Shown here: one piece after another, positions 35,417 to 44,285 of the stretch
How positions within the stretch are numbered: position 1 is the first letter of the stretch
How the letters are laid out: each line of letters opens with the position of its first letter
Assembly: GCA_028283625.1 (NCBI GenBank)
Contig: JAPWKG010000024.1
Coordinates: 124,001-188,000 of the forward strand
DNA from: Acidobacteriaceae bacterium
GTDB lineage: Bacteria; Acidobacteriota; Terriglobia; Terriglobales; Acidobacteriaceae
DNA: 64,000 nt
Reading direction: 5' to 3'
Position numbers and translations under genes: made by a program
Notes under the pieces: model-generated
What the model saw: the letters and a program-made list of their open reading frames with translations, nothing else
Told to the model about the DNA's origin: nothing
Databases searched by the model: none

Positions 35417-37896
35417 TGTCCTCCTCCTCCTTGCTTCGTTTCTTTTGTTTGTCCGCAATCTCGGCTGCATCGTTTACTGCTGCTGCACAGGTACCTTCTT
35501 CAAGAATTTCGATCGATGCTTCTGCGCCACAGGCTGCGCCGCAGCCGGTACAAGCCAGGCTGGGTACGGATCGGAATCCGCAGGGGGACGTAATCAGTGT
35601 CAATTCGCAGTACCTGACCTATGACGGAAAGCCCTGGCTTCCGGTCATGGGAGAGTTCCACTTCTCGCGTTATCCGGAGTCAGAGTGGGAGCGAGAGATT
35701 TTGAAGATGAAGGCCGCCGGTGTGGACATCGTTGCCACCTACCTCATCTGGATCCACCATGAAGAGTACGAAGGCAAGTTTGACTGGAGCGGCCAGCGTG
35801 ACTTCCGCCGCTTCGTGCAGCTATGCGCCAAGCATGGCATGTACGTTTATCCGCGCATCGGGCCCTGGGCGCACGGCGAGGTCCGCAACGGTGGTCTGCC
35901 GGACTGGGTGCTGAAGAACAGCCCCACTCGTCAGAACAACCCTATCTATTTGCGCGAGGTCGATGCGTTTTACAAGCAGATCGGCGACCAGATGAAGGGG
36001 CTGCTCTGGAAAAACGGCGGTCCTATCATCGGCATCCAGGTTGAAAATGAGTACCGCGCGACGGGTGAGGGAGAAGGGTCTGACCACATCCGTACTCTGA
36101 AGCAGATGGCCATTGAAGACGGCATGGATGTGCCGCTGTACACGGTTACCGGGTGGGATGGTGCAAGTATTCCTCTGGACGCGGTTCTGCCCGTCTTCGG
36201 TGGGTATCCGGACGCTCCCTGGGATAGCTCTCCCAAGGCGCTGCCGCCGAACGAGGTCTATGCCTTCCGCTTTGCAAACCGTAGCGCCGGCAACATGGGC
36301 GCAATTGGTGGCAAGGGGCAAAGCCCGGCGTCGGTTTACGCGGGCACTCCTTTTCTTACGGCAGAGGTCGGCGACGGAATTCAGGACACGTACTTCCGGC
36401 GTCCTGCGCTGTCTACGGACGACGTCGCGGCGATTGCTCCCGTGATGTTGGGCAGCGGCGTGAACATGCTTGGCTACTACATGTTCCATGGCGGACGGAA
36501 TCCAGACGGCGGTGCGATTACGCTGCAGGAGTCACAACGTACCGGCTATCCGACCGATGTCCCGGTAAAGTCCTATGACTTCCAGGCGCCGCTTGGTGAG
36601 TTCGGCCAGCCGCGCGAGTCGTTGCGGAAGCTGAAGCTGGTGCACTACTTCCTGCAGGACTTTGGCGATGAGCTTGCACCGATGGCCCCCCATGCGCCTT
36701 CTGTGCAGCCTTCCAGCCCGTCGGATGTCAGCGTGCCTCGGGTCTCTGCGCGCACGAACGGCGACGCAGGGTTTGTCTTCTTCAACAACCATGTGCGTGA
36801 CCTGGCGATGCCAGCTCGTTCCGGCTTCCAGGTAGAGCTGCATCTGCCTTCCGGCGTGGTGCGTGTGCCGGAGCAGCCGATCTCGCTGGCAGCCGATTCC
36901 TTTGGCATCTGGCCGGTGAACTTCAAGCTGGGCAGCGCTACGCTGCGCTACAGCACGGCCCAGCTCTTCAAGAAGCAGACCGTCGCAGGCAAAACGACGT
37001 ACTTTTTCTTTGCGATTCCCGGGGTAGAGCCTGAGTTCTCCTGGAGCGAGGCGAACGCGGTGCGTCACGCGGAGGGTGTTCTCGGGGAACGTCAGGACGG
37101 CACAGCCAGAACGCTGCTCTTCAGTGAGAACAAGAGCGCTGTTCTGGAGCTCGCGGACGGTTCCCGTGTTGTGCTGCTGCCAGAGGCCAAGGCAGAGCAG
37201 GCCTGGAGCAGCGGCCAAAGCGCAGCTCCGTTGTTGTTCACCTCGGCTGACGCGTTTGCCGACGAGCAGGGCTGGACGCTCGACACCTATGGCGACCCCA
37301 ACTTCGCTGTCGATGTGCTGGGAGCCCACCAGGCACCTAAGGTGATCGGAGATATTCCGGTAGCGAGCAAGTCGGTGGAAGGTCTGTTTACTTCATACCG
37401 CTTTGCGCTCAAGCCGGTTGCGCTTCCCGTGACGGTTACCCAACAGCAGCAGGCTAAGCCGCGCGGCGCCTTTGAGATGGGGCCAACGCTCTCCTGGCGA
37501 GCGGCCATTGCCATGGCCCCCGATGAGGAGGAGTTTGCTGGAGCGGCTTCCTGGAAGCTTGCGCTGCCTGCGGTTCCGGAGCATAGCCATGTAACCGATG
37601 CGCTGTTGCGTGTGCGGTACTCGGGTGATGTGGCACGGCTGTACCAGCAGGGCGTCCTGGTGGATGACAACTTCTGGAATGGTTTGCCCTGGGAGATCGG
37701 TCTGCGTGAGACCAGTACCGGTTGGCGGCAGGCCTCCTCGGCAGAGATTAAGGTTCTACCGTTACCGGAGAAATATCCCATGTATCTGGAAAAATCAGCG
37801 CTGCTTGAGTTCCAGCACGGAGTCGCGGCTTCACTGCAGAAGGTCGAGCTTATCCCGCGTTACGAATTGCACTTGCAGCTTTCAGAGAAGCGCTAG
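35413..37896 (+). CDS. Exported beta-galactosidase, GH35
   Basis: The 827-residue product has a signal peptide (RFFCLSAISAASFTAAA) and an N-terminal GH35 barrel: GEFHFSRYPESEWEREI, YPRIGPWAHGEVRNGGLPDW, catalytic acid Glu213 in IGIQVENEY, and probable nucleophile Glu318 in FLTAEVGDG. Beta-rich accessory domains occupy about 440-827. It removes terminal beta-galactose. ATG 35413 overlaps the GH53 stop (ATGA), so translation is coupled and the two enzymes act on the same glycan: endo cuts first, then release of galactose. The TonB receptor gene follows after its own upstream element. Confidence 0.92.
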   Translation: MMSSSSLLRFFCLSAISAASFTAAAQVPSSRISIDASAPQAAPQPVQARLGTDRNPQGDVISVNSQYLTYDGKPWLPVMGEFHFSRYPESEWEREILKMKAAGVDIVATYLIWIHHEEYEGKFDWSGQRDFRRFVQLCAKHGMYVYPRIGPWAHGEVRNGGLPDWVLKNSPTRQNNPIYLREVDAFYKQIGDQMKGLLWKNGGPIIGIQVENEYRATGEGEGSDHIRTLKQMAIEDGMDVPLYTVTGWDGASIPLDAVLPVFGGYPDAPWDSSPKALPPNEVYAFRFANRSAGNMGAIGGKGQSPASVYAGTPFLTAEVGDGIQDTYFRRPALSTDDVAAIAPVMLGSGVNMLGYYMFHGGRNPDGGAITLQESQRTGYPTDVPVKSYDFQAPLGEFGQPRESLRKLKLVHYFLQDFGDELAPMAPHAPSVQPSSPSDVSVPRVSARTNGDAGFVFFNNHVRDLAMPARSGFQVELHLPSGVVRVPEQPISLAADSFGIWPVNFKLGSATLRYSTAQLFKKQTVAGKTTYFFFAIPGVEPEFSWSEANAVRHAEGVLGERQDGTARTLLFSENKSAVLELADGSRVVLLPEAKAEQAWSSGQSAAPLLFTSADAFADEQGWTLDTYGDPNFAVDVLGAHQAPKVIGDIPVASKSVEGLFTSYRFALKPVALPVTVTQQQQAKPRGAFEMGPTLSWRAAIAMAPDEEEFAGAASWKLALPAVPEHSHVTDALLRVRYSGDVARLYQQGVLVDDNFWNGLPWEIGLRETSTGWRQASSAEIKVLPLPEKYPMYLEKSALLEFQHGVAASLQKVELIPRYELHLQLSEKR

Positions 37897-37940
37897 GTCG
37901 AGCGCTCGGTTTGGAAAAAAACGGGCGCTCCCCCTTTTGG

Positions 37941-37977
37941 CGGATATCAGACGTTATTCGCAACACATACAGTTCCG
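37941..37977 (+). promoter_or_regulatory. Conserved 37-bp upstream element, copy B (before TonB receptor)
   Basis: Ungapped partner of copy A at 34245-34281, sharing CGGATA, ACGTTAT and AGTTCCG at identical spacing. TACAGT at 37968-37973 sits where copy A has TATAGT. The 7-bp inverted repeat of copy A is not kept, so the shared blocks rather than the palindrome are the conserved part. Confidence 0.65.
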
Positions 37978-38054
37978 CTGTTCTTCTTCCTGCGAAGAAT
38001 CGGTACGCGAAAAAAACAAGCGCAGGTCTTGGCAGGAACATCAGGAGGCAGTAC

Positions 38055-41000
38055 ATGCAAGTTTGCTCAGAGAGCTTTTCCCCCCGGCGCGCGTCTGTGC
38101 GGCTGCTTCGGCAGCTCGGCTGCGTCGTGGCTATGCTGGTAGTGCTGAGCCTACCGGCAATGGCGCAGGTTGGTCAGTCCGTTGTGAGCGGTACGGTGGA
38201 AGACTCCACCGGCGCAATTATTCCCGGCGCAACGATCACGTTGACGGACGTTACGAATGGTGTAACGCGGACCGCCAAGTCGGACGGCCGAGGTTACTTC
38301 TCGTTCTCCATGCTGCCGGCGTCCACGTTCCAGGTCTCGTTGCACATGGACGGCTTTACCGACCTGGTTCGCAAGAACATCGTGCTGCACATCGGCGACC
38401 ACCAGGACGTCCCGCAGCTCAAGATGGAGCCTGCAACGGCGACGCAGACGGTCGATGTTTCCGCCGAGTCGGACAGCATCACGCCGACGACCAGCGGAGA
38501 AAGCGCTTACACGATCTCCAGCAAACAGATCCAGAACCTGAATATTCAGGGGCGTAGCGCGATGGAGCTCCTCGGACTGGTTCCGGGTGCAGCGAACGCG
38601 GGCAACTTCAACTCGAGCCAGTACTCAGGGACGACCGCTGGTTTTTCGAATAATTCGAGCGGCTTCAGCATCAACGGTAATCGCTTTGACCAGACGCAGA
38701 TCGTCAGCGATGGCGCCGCGGTAACGGACATCAACACGGCTGGCGCTGCTGCTGTTACGCCGAACGTCGACATGGTTTCCGAAGCAAAGGTTGAAACCTC
38801 GGCGTTTCTTCCGGAAAATCCGAATGGCCCGGTTGTCGTCAACACCGAAACGAAGTCCGGTGGTCATGACTACCACGGCGAACTTTATGCCAGCGTTCGT
38901 AACGCTGCGCTAAATACGACCGATTGGCGCGTCAAGAACGAGCTGCTGCCCAAGCCGAACGAGGCGTACTACTATCCGGGCGTCAACATCGGTGGCCCTG
39001 TACTCTTCCCGGGCTTCAACAAAAATCGCGATAAGCTCTTTTTCTTTGCGGGTTTTGAGAAGTCGCTGCAGTATGTTCAGGATCCGCTGCTGGATATCCG
39101 TGAAACGGTCTCTCCTACCGCCGCGATGCGTACGGGTGACTTTACCGACACGGCATACCTTTCCAGCCTGAACTCGAGCGCCTCCTGGTATGCCACCCAG
39201 GTTCCTTGCGCCTCCTCGGGTGACAACGCTGCTCTCTGTACCTCGCCCGGCACGATTGATCCGTCGCAGATCGACCCCAACGGCAAGCTGCTGCTGAACA
39301 AGCTGCCGCTTCCGAACGTGGATCCTACGCAGCACAATGGTTACAACCTTGTGTCCAGCGCGCAGACCTTTCAGCCACGCGATCAGGAAAACCTGAAGAT
39401 TGACTATAACGTCAACAACAATAACCACTTCTCGGCTCGTTATAACCATGAGGCGGAGAGCATCCCTTTCCCGTACGGGTACTACAACACCTTTACGACA
39501 GACCTGTATCCGGCTGGGCAGTTCAATCACAACGACTCGAACTCGGTTGTGGGCAACCTCGCTTCGGCTTTCTCGGCGTCCTTGAGCAATCAGTTGGTGT
39601 TCTCGTATACACGCCTCAATATGCAGACGTATCTGCACAATGAGTCGGCGGTCTCTCGTTCCGTCAGCGGATACACCGGACCGGATCTCTACAACAACAA
39701 CACGGATATTTTGCCGAACGTTCAGCCCGGTTACGGCGGCGGTGGTTACGCTTCGCTCTATACCGTAGGCGGAAGCTATCCGACGACGAACGCTCCTCAG
39801 GAAACCTATTCGGTCAATGAGAGCATTACGAAAATGCTGGCGAGCCACACGATCAAGGCCGGCTTCTACTATGCCCAGCAAGGCTTTGGACAGTTGACGC
39901 ACGGTCTCGAAAATGGCCTGATGCAAACCGGTGAGTACGGAAACTCCTACCAGACCGGTAACATCTTCGCCGATCTTCTCGTGGGTCGCATTGCTTACTT
40001 CCAGCAGAGTTCAAAGAACTTTGTTGCGTACCTGAAAGAACGCCGCAGCGACTTCTTTGTGCAGGATCAATGGAAGGTAACGCAACGTTTCAACCTGAAC
40101 TACGGTGTACGAGTCAACCACATCGGGTCCTGGTATGAACAGAATGGACGCATGGTCGTATTCGATCCGAGTCTGTATAGCTCAAGCGATACGTTCGCTG
40201 ATGCTCCCGGGCTTGTGACGCATGCCACGCACCCCTCCACGCCGATCAGCGGTAACCCCGGTCTCGGCTTCCAGATTGCTCCCGACGTAGGTTTCGCGTG
40301 GGACTTCTTTGGTACCGGTATGACCATCCTGCGCGGTGGCTTTGGTACGAACAACTACGTGGATCCTGGCAACAATGCGTTTTCTACCGTGCAGGCGCCT
40401 CCGAACCAGAACTTTACCAGCTACTACGGTCTGACCACGATTTCCAATATTCCCAACCTGCAGACCTACCTGCCGCTTGGTGTCTATGGCATCGCGGATC
40501 GTACGAATACCAAGCTGCCTGTCACTCGTTCGTATACCCTGGCGCTTTCGCAGGGGCTTCCCGGCGGAATGAACATGGAGCTTTCCTACAACGGCAACGC
40601 GTCGAAATACCTGGTGGGCTATCTGAACACCAACCCGGTGCCGGAAGGCTGCCCCAATGAATATCTTGGCTACACTCCGGGAACCTACAACGATACGCTT
40701 TGCCGACCGTATGGCCTGCTCGATGCTCTGAGCACGGAGAAGCATAACCTCAGCTCGTACTACAACTCCCTGCAGGCCACAGCTTCCAAGCGTACCGGTG
40801 TGGTCAACTTCTGGCTTACCTATACCTGGGGTAAGACCATGGCCTATAACTGCGAAAACGCATTCGACGAGCGTCGTTGCTACAATCCTGCGCCGTTTGA
40901 TATCAGCCAGAATCTGAACATCTCCTATGTAATCAATCTGCCTAGCGTGGGTGCGCATCATCTCGGAAATCACAAGGTGGTCAACGGCATTCTCGACGGC

Positions 41001-41597
41001 TGGCAGATTACGGGAATTGAACAGTTCTCCTCGGGCGCGCCGTTGGGCGTGAGTGCGGCTGCTTCGGCAAACGGGAACAGCAGCATCGAGTATGACGGTA
41101 CGCATACACGCACGCTAAACTTCTACGGCGTGTCGGACGCAGCGAATAATTACTCGTCGCCGAACTTCGATAACCGCATCACGGTTGGTACTCCCGATGA
41201 GCAGGGTGTGCCGACGCTGGTCTGCGATCCTCGAGCCAACCTTGCTCCGCACCAGTACTTCAAGGCTTCGTGCTTCCGTGCACCCAACTACGGAACAGCG
41301 AACTCTCCGAGTATCGGTACCTATCGCTTGCCGTACATCCACGGACCGCGCGCCGAGTCGGACACCATTGGTCTCTACAAGTCCTTCAAGTTCTCAGGAC
41401 AGCGTAGCTTCCAATTGCGCGCGCAGGTGTTTGACATGTTCAACCACGCATACGACTCGTTTGTGCAGTACGATCCTAACCTGTACCTGGAGTATGACGC
41501 CTATGGTGGTTTGCCGGTCAACACCGCGAAAACCGGTTATGCCAGCACCCGTATCGGTCATCGTACGGTGCAGCTTGAAGGCAAGATCTACTTCTAA
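38055..41597 (+). CDS. Oar-like TonB-dependent receptor, galactan locus
   Basis: The start is the ATG at 38055, 6 bases after an AGGAGG; the frame is open upstream without signal features. The 1180-residue product has a signal peptide (RLLRQLGCVVAMLVVLSLPAMA), a carboxypeptidase-regulatory domain (VVSGTVEDSTGAIIPGATIT, DGRGYFSFSMLPAST), a plug with NIQGRSAMELLGLVPGA and NGNRFDQTQIVSDG, and a long barrel ending VQLEGKIYF. Co-occurrence with GH53/GH35 and a shared upstream element suggest uptake or binding of galactan oligosaccharides. Substrate assignment is by context only. Confidence 0.9.
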   Translation: MQVCSESFSPRRASVRLLRQLGCVVAMLVVLSLPAMAQVGQSVVSGTVEDSTGAIIPGATITLTDVTNGVTRTAKSDGRGYFSFSMLPASTFQVSLHMDGFTDLVRKNIVLHIGDHQDVPQLKMEPATATQTVDVSAESDSITPTTSGESAYTISSKQIQNLNIQGRSAMELLGLVPGAANAGNFNSSQYSGTTAGFSNNSSGFSINGNRFDQTQIVSDGAAVTDINTAGAAAVTPNVDMVSEAKVETSAFLPENPNGPVVVNTETKSGGHDYHGELYASVRNAALNTTDWRVKNELLPKPNEAYYYPGVNIGGPVLFPGFNKNRDKLFFFAGFEKSLQYVQDPLLDIRETVSPTAAMRTGDFTDTAYLSSLNSSASWYATQVPCASSGDNAALCTSPGTIDPSQIDPNGKLLLNKLPLPNVDPTQHNGYNLVSSAQTFQPRDQENLKIDYNVNNNNHFSARYNHEAESIPFPYGYYNTFTTDLYPAGQFNHNDSNSVVGNLASAFSASLSNQLVFSYTRLNMQTYLHNESAVSRSVSGYTGPDLYNNNTDILPNVQPGYGGGGYASLYTVGGSYPTTNAPQETYSVNESITKMLASHTIKAGFYYAQQGFGQLTHGLENGLMQTGEYGNSYQTGNIFADLLVGRIAYFQQSSKNFVAYLKERRSDFFVQDQWKVTQRFNLNYGVRVNHIGSWYEQNGRMVVFDPSLYSSSDTFADAPGLVTHATHPSTPISGNPGLGFQIAPDVGFAWDFFGTGMTILRGGFGTNNYVDPGNNAFSTVQAPPNQNFTSYYGLTTISNIPNLQTYLPLGVYGIADRTNTKLPVTRSYTLALSQGLPGGMNMELSYNGNASKYLVGYLNTNPVPEGCPNEYLGYTPGTYNDTLCRPYGLLDALSTEKHNLSSYYNSLQATASKRTGVVNFWLTYTWGKTMAYNCENAFDERRCYNPAPFDISQNLNISYVINLPSVGAHHLGNHKVVNGILDGWQITGIEQFSSGAPLGVSAAASANGNSSIEYDGTHTRTLNFYGVSDAANNYSSPNFDNRITVGTPDEQGVPTLVCDPRANLAPHQYFKASCFRAPNYGTANSPSIGTYRLPYIHGPRAESDTIGLYKSFKFSGQRSFQLRAQVFDMFNHAYDSFVQYDPNLYLEYDAYGGLPVNTAKTGYASTRIGHRTVQLEGKIYF

Positions 41598-41614
41598 CGC
41601 GTAGCTGTAGCTCC

Positions 41615-41653
41615 AAAATAAGCGGCTTCTCCTCTCCGGAGAAGCCGCTTATT
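41615..41653. terminator. Strong intrinsic terminator, bidirectional
   Basis: AAATAAGCGGCTTCTCC pairs perfectly with GGAGAAGCCGCTTATTT around TCTCC. The flanks are A-rich and T-rich, so it can serve both the TonB receptor gene and the minus-strand ribbon-helix-helix gene. Confidence 0.92.
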
Positions 41654-41715
41654 TCTTTTGGAGCCGCTCCGCTAGGAACTCGATAGAGGCTGGTGAAGCG
41701 TAGTGGAGGATCGAA

Positions 41716-41982
41716 TCAGCTGCCAGAGGCTGAGTTGCCACCGGCTGAAGAGCCCCCTGTAGGCTTGCGCGGTGTGACCAAAGCCAGAGCCGGGCGGTTG
41801 CGTTCGCCCATGCGCAGGGTCTCATCATTGGTGTGCATGCGGCTGATCTTCTCCGCAATGGCAAGGCCGATGAAGTGATTCAGAGAGATGCCTTCCTGGC
41901 GCGCGAGGTCGGTCGATTGCCGGCGCAACGAAGGAGGCAATCGCAAGGGGAAGCTTTTGTGGCGCGCGTCATCTGTAGTCAT
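41716..41982 (-). CDS. Orphan ribbon-helix-helix protein (HicB-antitoxin-like), copy 1
   Basis: The 88-residue product starts at ATG 41982, preceded by AAAGGAA at good spacing. Its core, KSFPLRLPPSLRRQSTDLAR followed by EGISLNHFIGLAIAEKISR, is a ribbon-helix-helix DNA-binding fold of the kind seen at the end of HicB antitoxins. The C-terminus is a low-complexity Gly/Ser tail. There is no HicA-like toxin gene beside it. A close paralogue lies at 43643-43882 on the same strand, on the other side of the HD gene. It may act as a transcriptional regulator rather than an antitoxin. Confidence 0.75.
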   Translation of the reverse strand: MTTDDARHKSFPLRLPPSLRRQSTDLARQEGISLNHFIGLAIAEKISRMHTNDETLRMGERNRPALALVTPRKPTGGSSAGGNSASGS

Positions 41983-42217
41983 CCGTCTGTTCCTTTCCGG
42001 GTTCACCTGTGGATCATCGGCCAAATTCTTCTCGAACTTGAGAGCATCGCTTCGTTTCAGGCTTGGACAGAATAACCAGCGTGATAAGGAGCAGAACGGT
42101 ATTCGACGAACTCCAGACCCAAATTGATATCAAAAGGGGAAAAAAAATCATCTGATTCTCATTTGTGCTCAATGCACGCCGATATTTGGATCATGCTTAC
42201 AATTGAAAGGGGGGAGT

Positions 42218-43567
42218 ATGTCATCGCCGGACCGTAGTATCGCTGTATTCCCCTCTGCATCTTCAGAGCCCTCTTTGGCTGAGTTGATCGGTGCGTTTAG
42301 TCGCGCGCTGGATATTGCTCTAGGCCATACAGATGGCCATACCCTGCGCAGCTGCGTCTTAGGCATGAAGCTCGCAGAGTGTGTCGGTCTGAACAGCGCA
42401 CAGCAACGCAATCTTTACTATTCTCTTTTGCTGAAAGACCTCGGCATCACGGGCGATTTCGTTCGCGGCATGCGCTATGGAGGGTTTGCCGGATCGGAGC
42501 CTGCCCTGGCCTGGAGCTATGGCAAAGAGGTATTGCCAAAGCGACGTATCCTTCCGGTTCTGGCTGATTTGCTACTCCAGCGGGAGACGAAGCTCCCCTT
42601 CCGCCAGATTGTTCGGCGTGTATTTGCCTCGCAATCGCAAACAGGCGACTTTCTGCGCAACAACCGTATGCTGGCTTTTCACCGCACGATTAATGCTGGC
42701 TTTTCGCGTGATGTTGCCGACACTGTCGCATATATCGACACTCGGTGGGATGGCCGCGGGCTTCCGTTGACGCGCCGGGCCTCGGTCTCTCTCCAGTCTC
42801 AGCTGGTCAAAATGGCGCAGACCCTGGAGAGCCTGTATGAGGTTTACGGAGCCAATCTTGCTCTGGATATCATCTATCGGCGTTGCAAGGGGTGGTTCGA
42901 TCCCGGTGTGATTGCTGCGGCGATGATCACGTTCCGTCTTCCGGAGTCCTGGGAAGACCTTGAGCGTCCCAATCTGCTGAGCTATGTTGCGCGTCTGGAG
43001 CCTGAGGATGGAGATCCTGAGACCGCTCCGGAGAACATCGACGGCATATGCGAGATCTTTGCGGACCTGATTGATAGCTTCACGCATAATAAGACGCGTC
43101 ACTCACATCGCGTCATGCGTCTTGCTCTCCAGATCGGTTCCCGCATGGGGCTGCCGCAGGAAAAACTGACAACGATTCGTCGCGCAGCCTTGATGCATGA
43201 CCTCGGATGCATGGGAGTGGAGTGTTCCTCTGGGGAACTGCAGCGCGATATGGCGAAAACGCAAAGGCTCGCGCTGGAGTGGCTTTCCTCAGTACAAGGA
43301 TTCGAAGAAGTGGCCACTACGGTTGCGATGCACGGAGAGTATCTTGATGGTTCAGGAGCACCCTTCGGATTGCGTGGCGATGAAATTGCTTTGTGCGCCC
43401 GGGTGTTGGCTGTAGCTGAAGCAAGCATTCTGATCAGCGAACAGAGCGATGATGTTACTCCGCCGGACTTTGACGCACTGGCGCATGAGTTGGAAGAGAC
43501 GATGCAGGGCAAGCTGGACGTGGTTTGTTTGAGAGCGCTGCAGGACGTTAGCAGAATTCAGGTGTAA
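42218..43567 (+). CDS. Tandem HD-GYP protein: degenerate N-terminal module and likely active C-terminal module
   Basis: The 449-residue product starts at ATG 42218 after AAAGGGGGGAG. Residues about 30-210 look like an HD-GYP module that has lost its metal ligands: KDLG (73-76) replaces HDLG, and DTRWDGRGLP (174-183) replaces HHExxDGxGYP. Residues about 285-420 keep THNKTRHSHRVMRLA, MHDLG (H327, D328) and MHGEYLDGSGAP (H372, E374), close to the HD-GYP pattern except HGE for HHE and GAP for GYP. HD-GYP domains hydrolyse cyclic di-GMP or related dinucleotides. No signal peptide or TM helix is present. It is flanked by the two ribbon-helix-helix genes. Confidence 0.8.
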   Translation: MSSPDRSIAVFPSASSEPSLAELIGAFSRALDIALGHTDGHTLRSCVLGMKLAECVGLNSAQQRNLYYSLLLKDLGITGDFVRGMRYGGFAGSEPALAWSYGKEVLPKRRILPVLADLLLQRETKLPFRQIVRRVFASQSQTGDFLRNNRMLAFHRTINAGFSRDVADTVAYIDTRWDGRGLPLTRRASVSLQSQLVKMAQTLESLYEVYGANLALDIIYRRCKGWFDPGVIAAAMITFRLPESWEDLERPNLLSYVARLEPEDGDPETAPENIDGICEIFADLIDSFTHNKTRHSHRVMRLALQIGSRMGLPQEKLTTIRRAALMHDLGCMGVECSSGELQRDMAKTQRLALEWLSSVQGFEEVATTVAMHGEYLDGSGAPFGLRGDEIALCARVLAVAEASILISEQSDDVTPPDFDALAHELEETMQGKLDVVCLRALQDVSRIQV

Positions 43568-43590
43568 GTCGCACGATTGTCCGCGAAAGC

Positions 43591-43635
43591 AAAATAAGCA
43601 GGCCGCACAGAATCTCTGTGCGGCCTGCTTGTTTT
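43591..43635. terminator. Strong intrinsic terminator, bidirectional
   Basis: AAGCAGGCCGCACAG pairs perfectly with CTGTGCGGCCTGCTT around AATCT. It is flanked by AAAAT and GTTTT, and lies between the convergent HD-GYP and ribbon-helix-helix genes. Confidence 0.9.
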
Positions 43636-43642
43636 GCTGCGC

Positions 43643-43882
43643 TTAGCGGTACAGAGGTGCGTTGACGACACGCGGAAGCCCATTCGTCGCTTCGCGCTGT
43701 ATAGCTGCCTGCCGGCGAAGCCATACACGACGCTCAGCGCGGCTGAGTTGTTCCGCGACTGCAATCGCGATGAAGTGGTTGAGGGATAGCCCTTCGCTCT
43801 CAGCAGCGTCGCGTGCTTGCTGGAGTGCGGCGGGTGAAAGTCGTAGGGGAAAGCTCTGCGATCGTTTGGCCTGCGAATTCAT
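43643..43882 (-). CDS. Orphan ribbon-helix-helix protein (HicB-antitoxin-like), copy 2
   Basis: The 79-residue product shares its core with copy 1: QSFPLRLSPAALQQARDAAE followed by EGLSLNHFIAIAVAEQLSR. The tail differs and is basic (ERRVWLRRQAA). No toxin gene is adjacent. Upstream, 14 bp before the start codon, lies a perfect inverted repeat (11-bp arms) that could be an operator for it or a hairpin in its leader. It is divergent from the giant lipoprotein gene at 44286. Confidence 0.75.
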   Translation of the reverse strand: MNSQAKRSQSFPLRLSPAALQQARDAAESEGLSLNHFIAIAVAEQLSRAERRVWLRRQAAIQREATNGLPRVVNAPLYR

Positions 43883-44285
43883 AGTTCAACTCGTTTCTTC
43901 TGACTACAACATGGGAGCAGCGGAGTAGTCAGAAGACTATCGCTGGCCGATGCAGGCAGCAAGCATCACTTTGCGACACTTTATCCCTGAACTAACACTT
44001 TGGGAGTAGAAGGTAGGCGCCGCCGGCGATATCACGACTTACTCGACGAGTAATTGCAATCCTCTTGTAAGGGGCGGCAAGCGCGTTTTTCTCTTCGATC
44101 CGGTACGGAAATAGGCGCTAAGTGAGGGTGAGATATCCAAGACGATATCACCTTGAAGCTTTATTGCTTCAGACCCCCTAGACGTCTCATTTTGCTGACT
44201 TATAGTTGGCCTCCGAGTCCACGGATTTTTGCCACCAGATGTTGTGAGTAACGGCAAACGGATGGGAACTTTCAGGAGGAACGTT
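43883..44285. promoter_or_regulatory. Divergent regulatory region between RHH copy 2 and the giant lipoprotein gene
   Basis: This 403-bp stretch has no recognised gene but three symmetric elements: the inverted repeat CTTCTGACTAC (43897-43907)/GTAGTCAGAAG (43925-43935), the perfect 15-bp palindrome TTACTCGACGAGTAA (44040-44054), and an imperfect repeat GGTGAGATATC/GATATCACC at about 44127-44152. AGGAGG lies before the ATG at 44286. Confidence 0.6.

Noticed and set aside
38910-39926. 338-codon minus-strand frame
   Set aside because: Antisense to the TonB receptor; no signal peptide or family motif.
41716-43882. HicAB toxin-antitoxin pair
   Set aside because: Only HicB-like ribbon-helix-helix ends are present; no small HicA-type frame is next to either.
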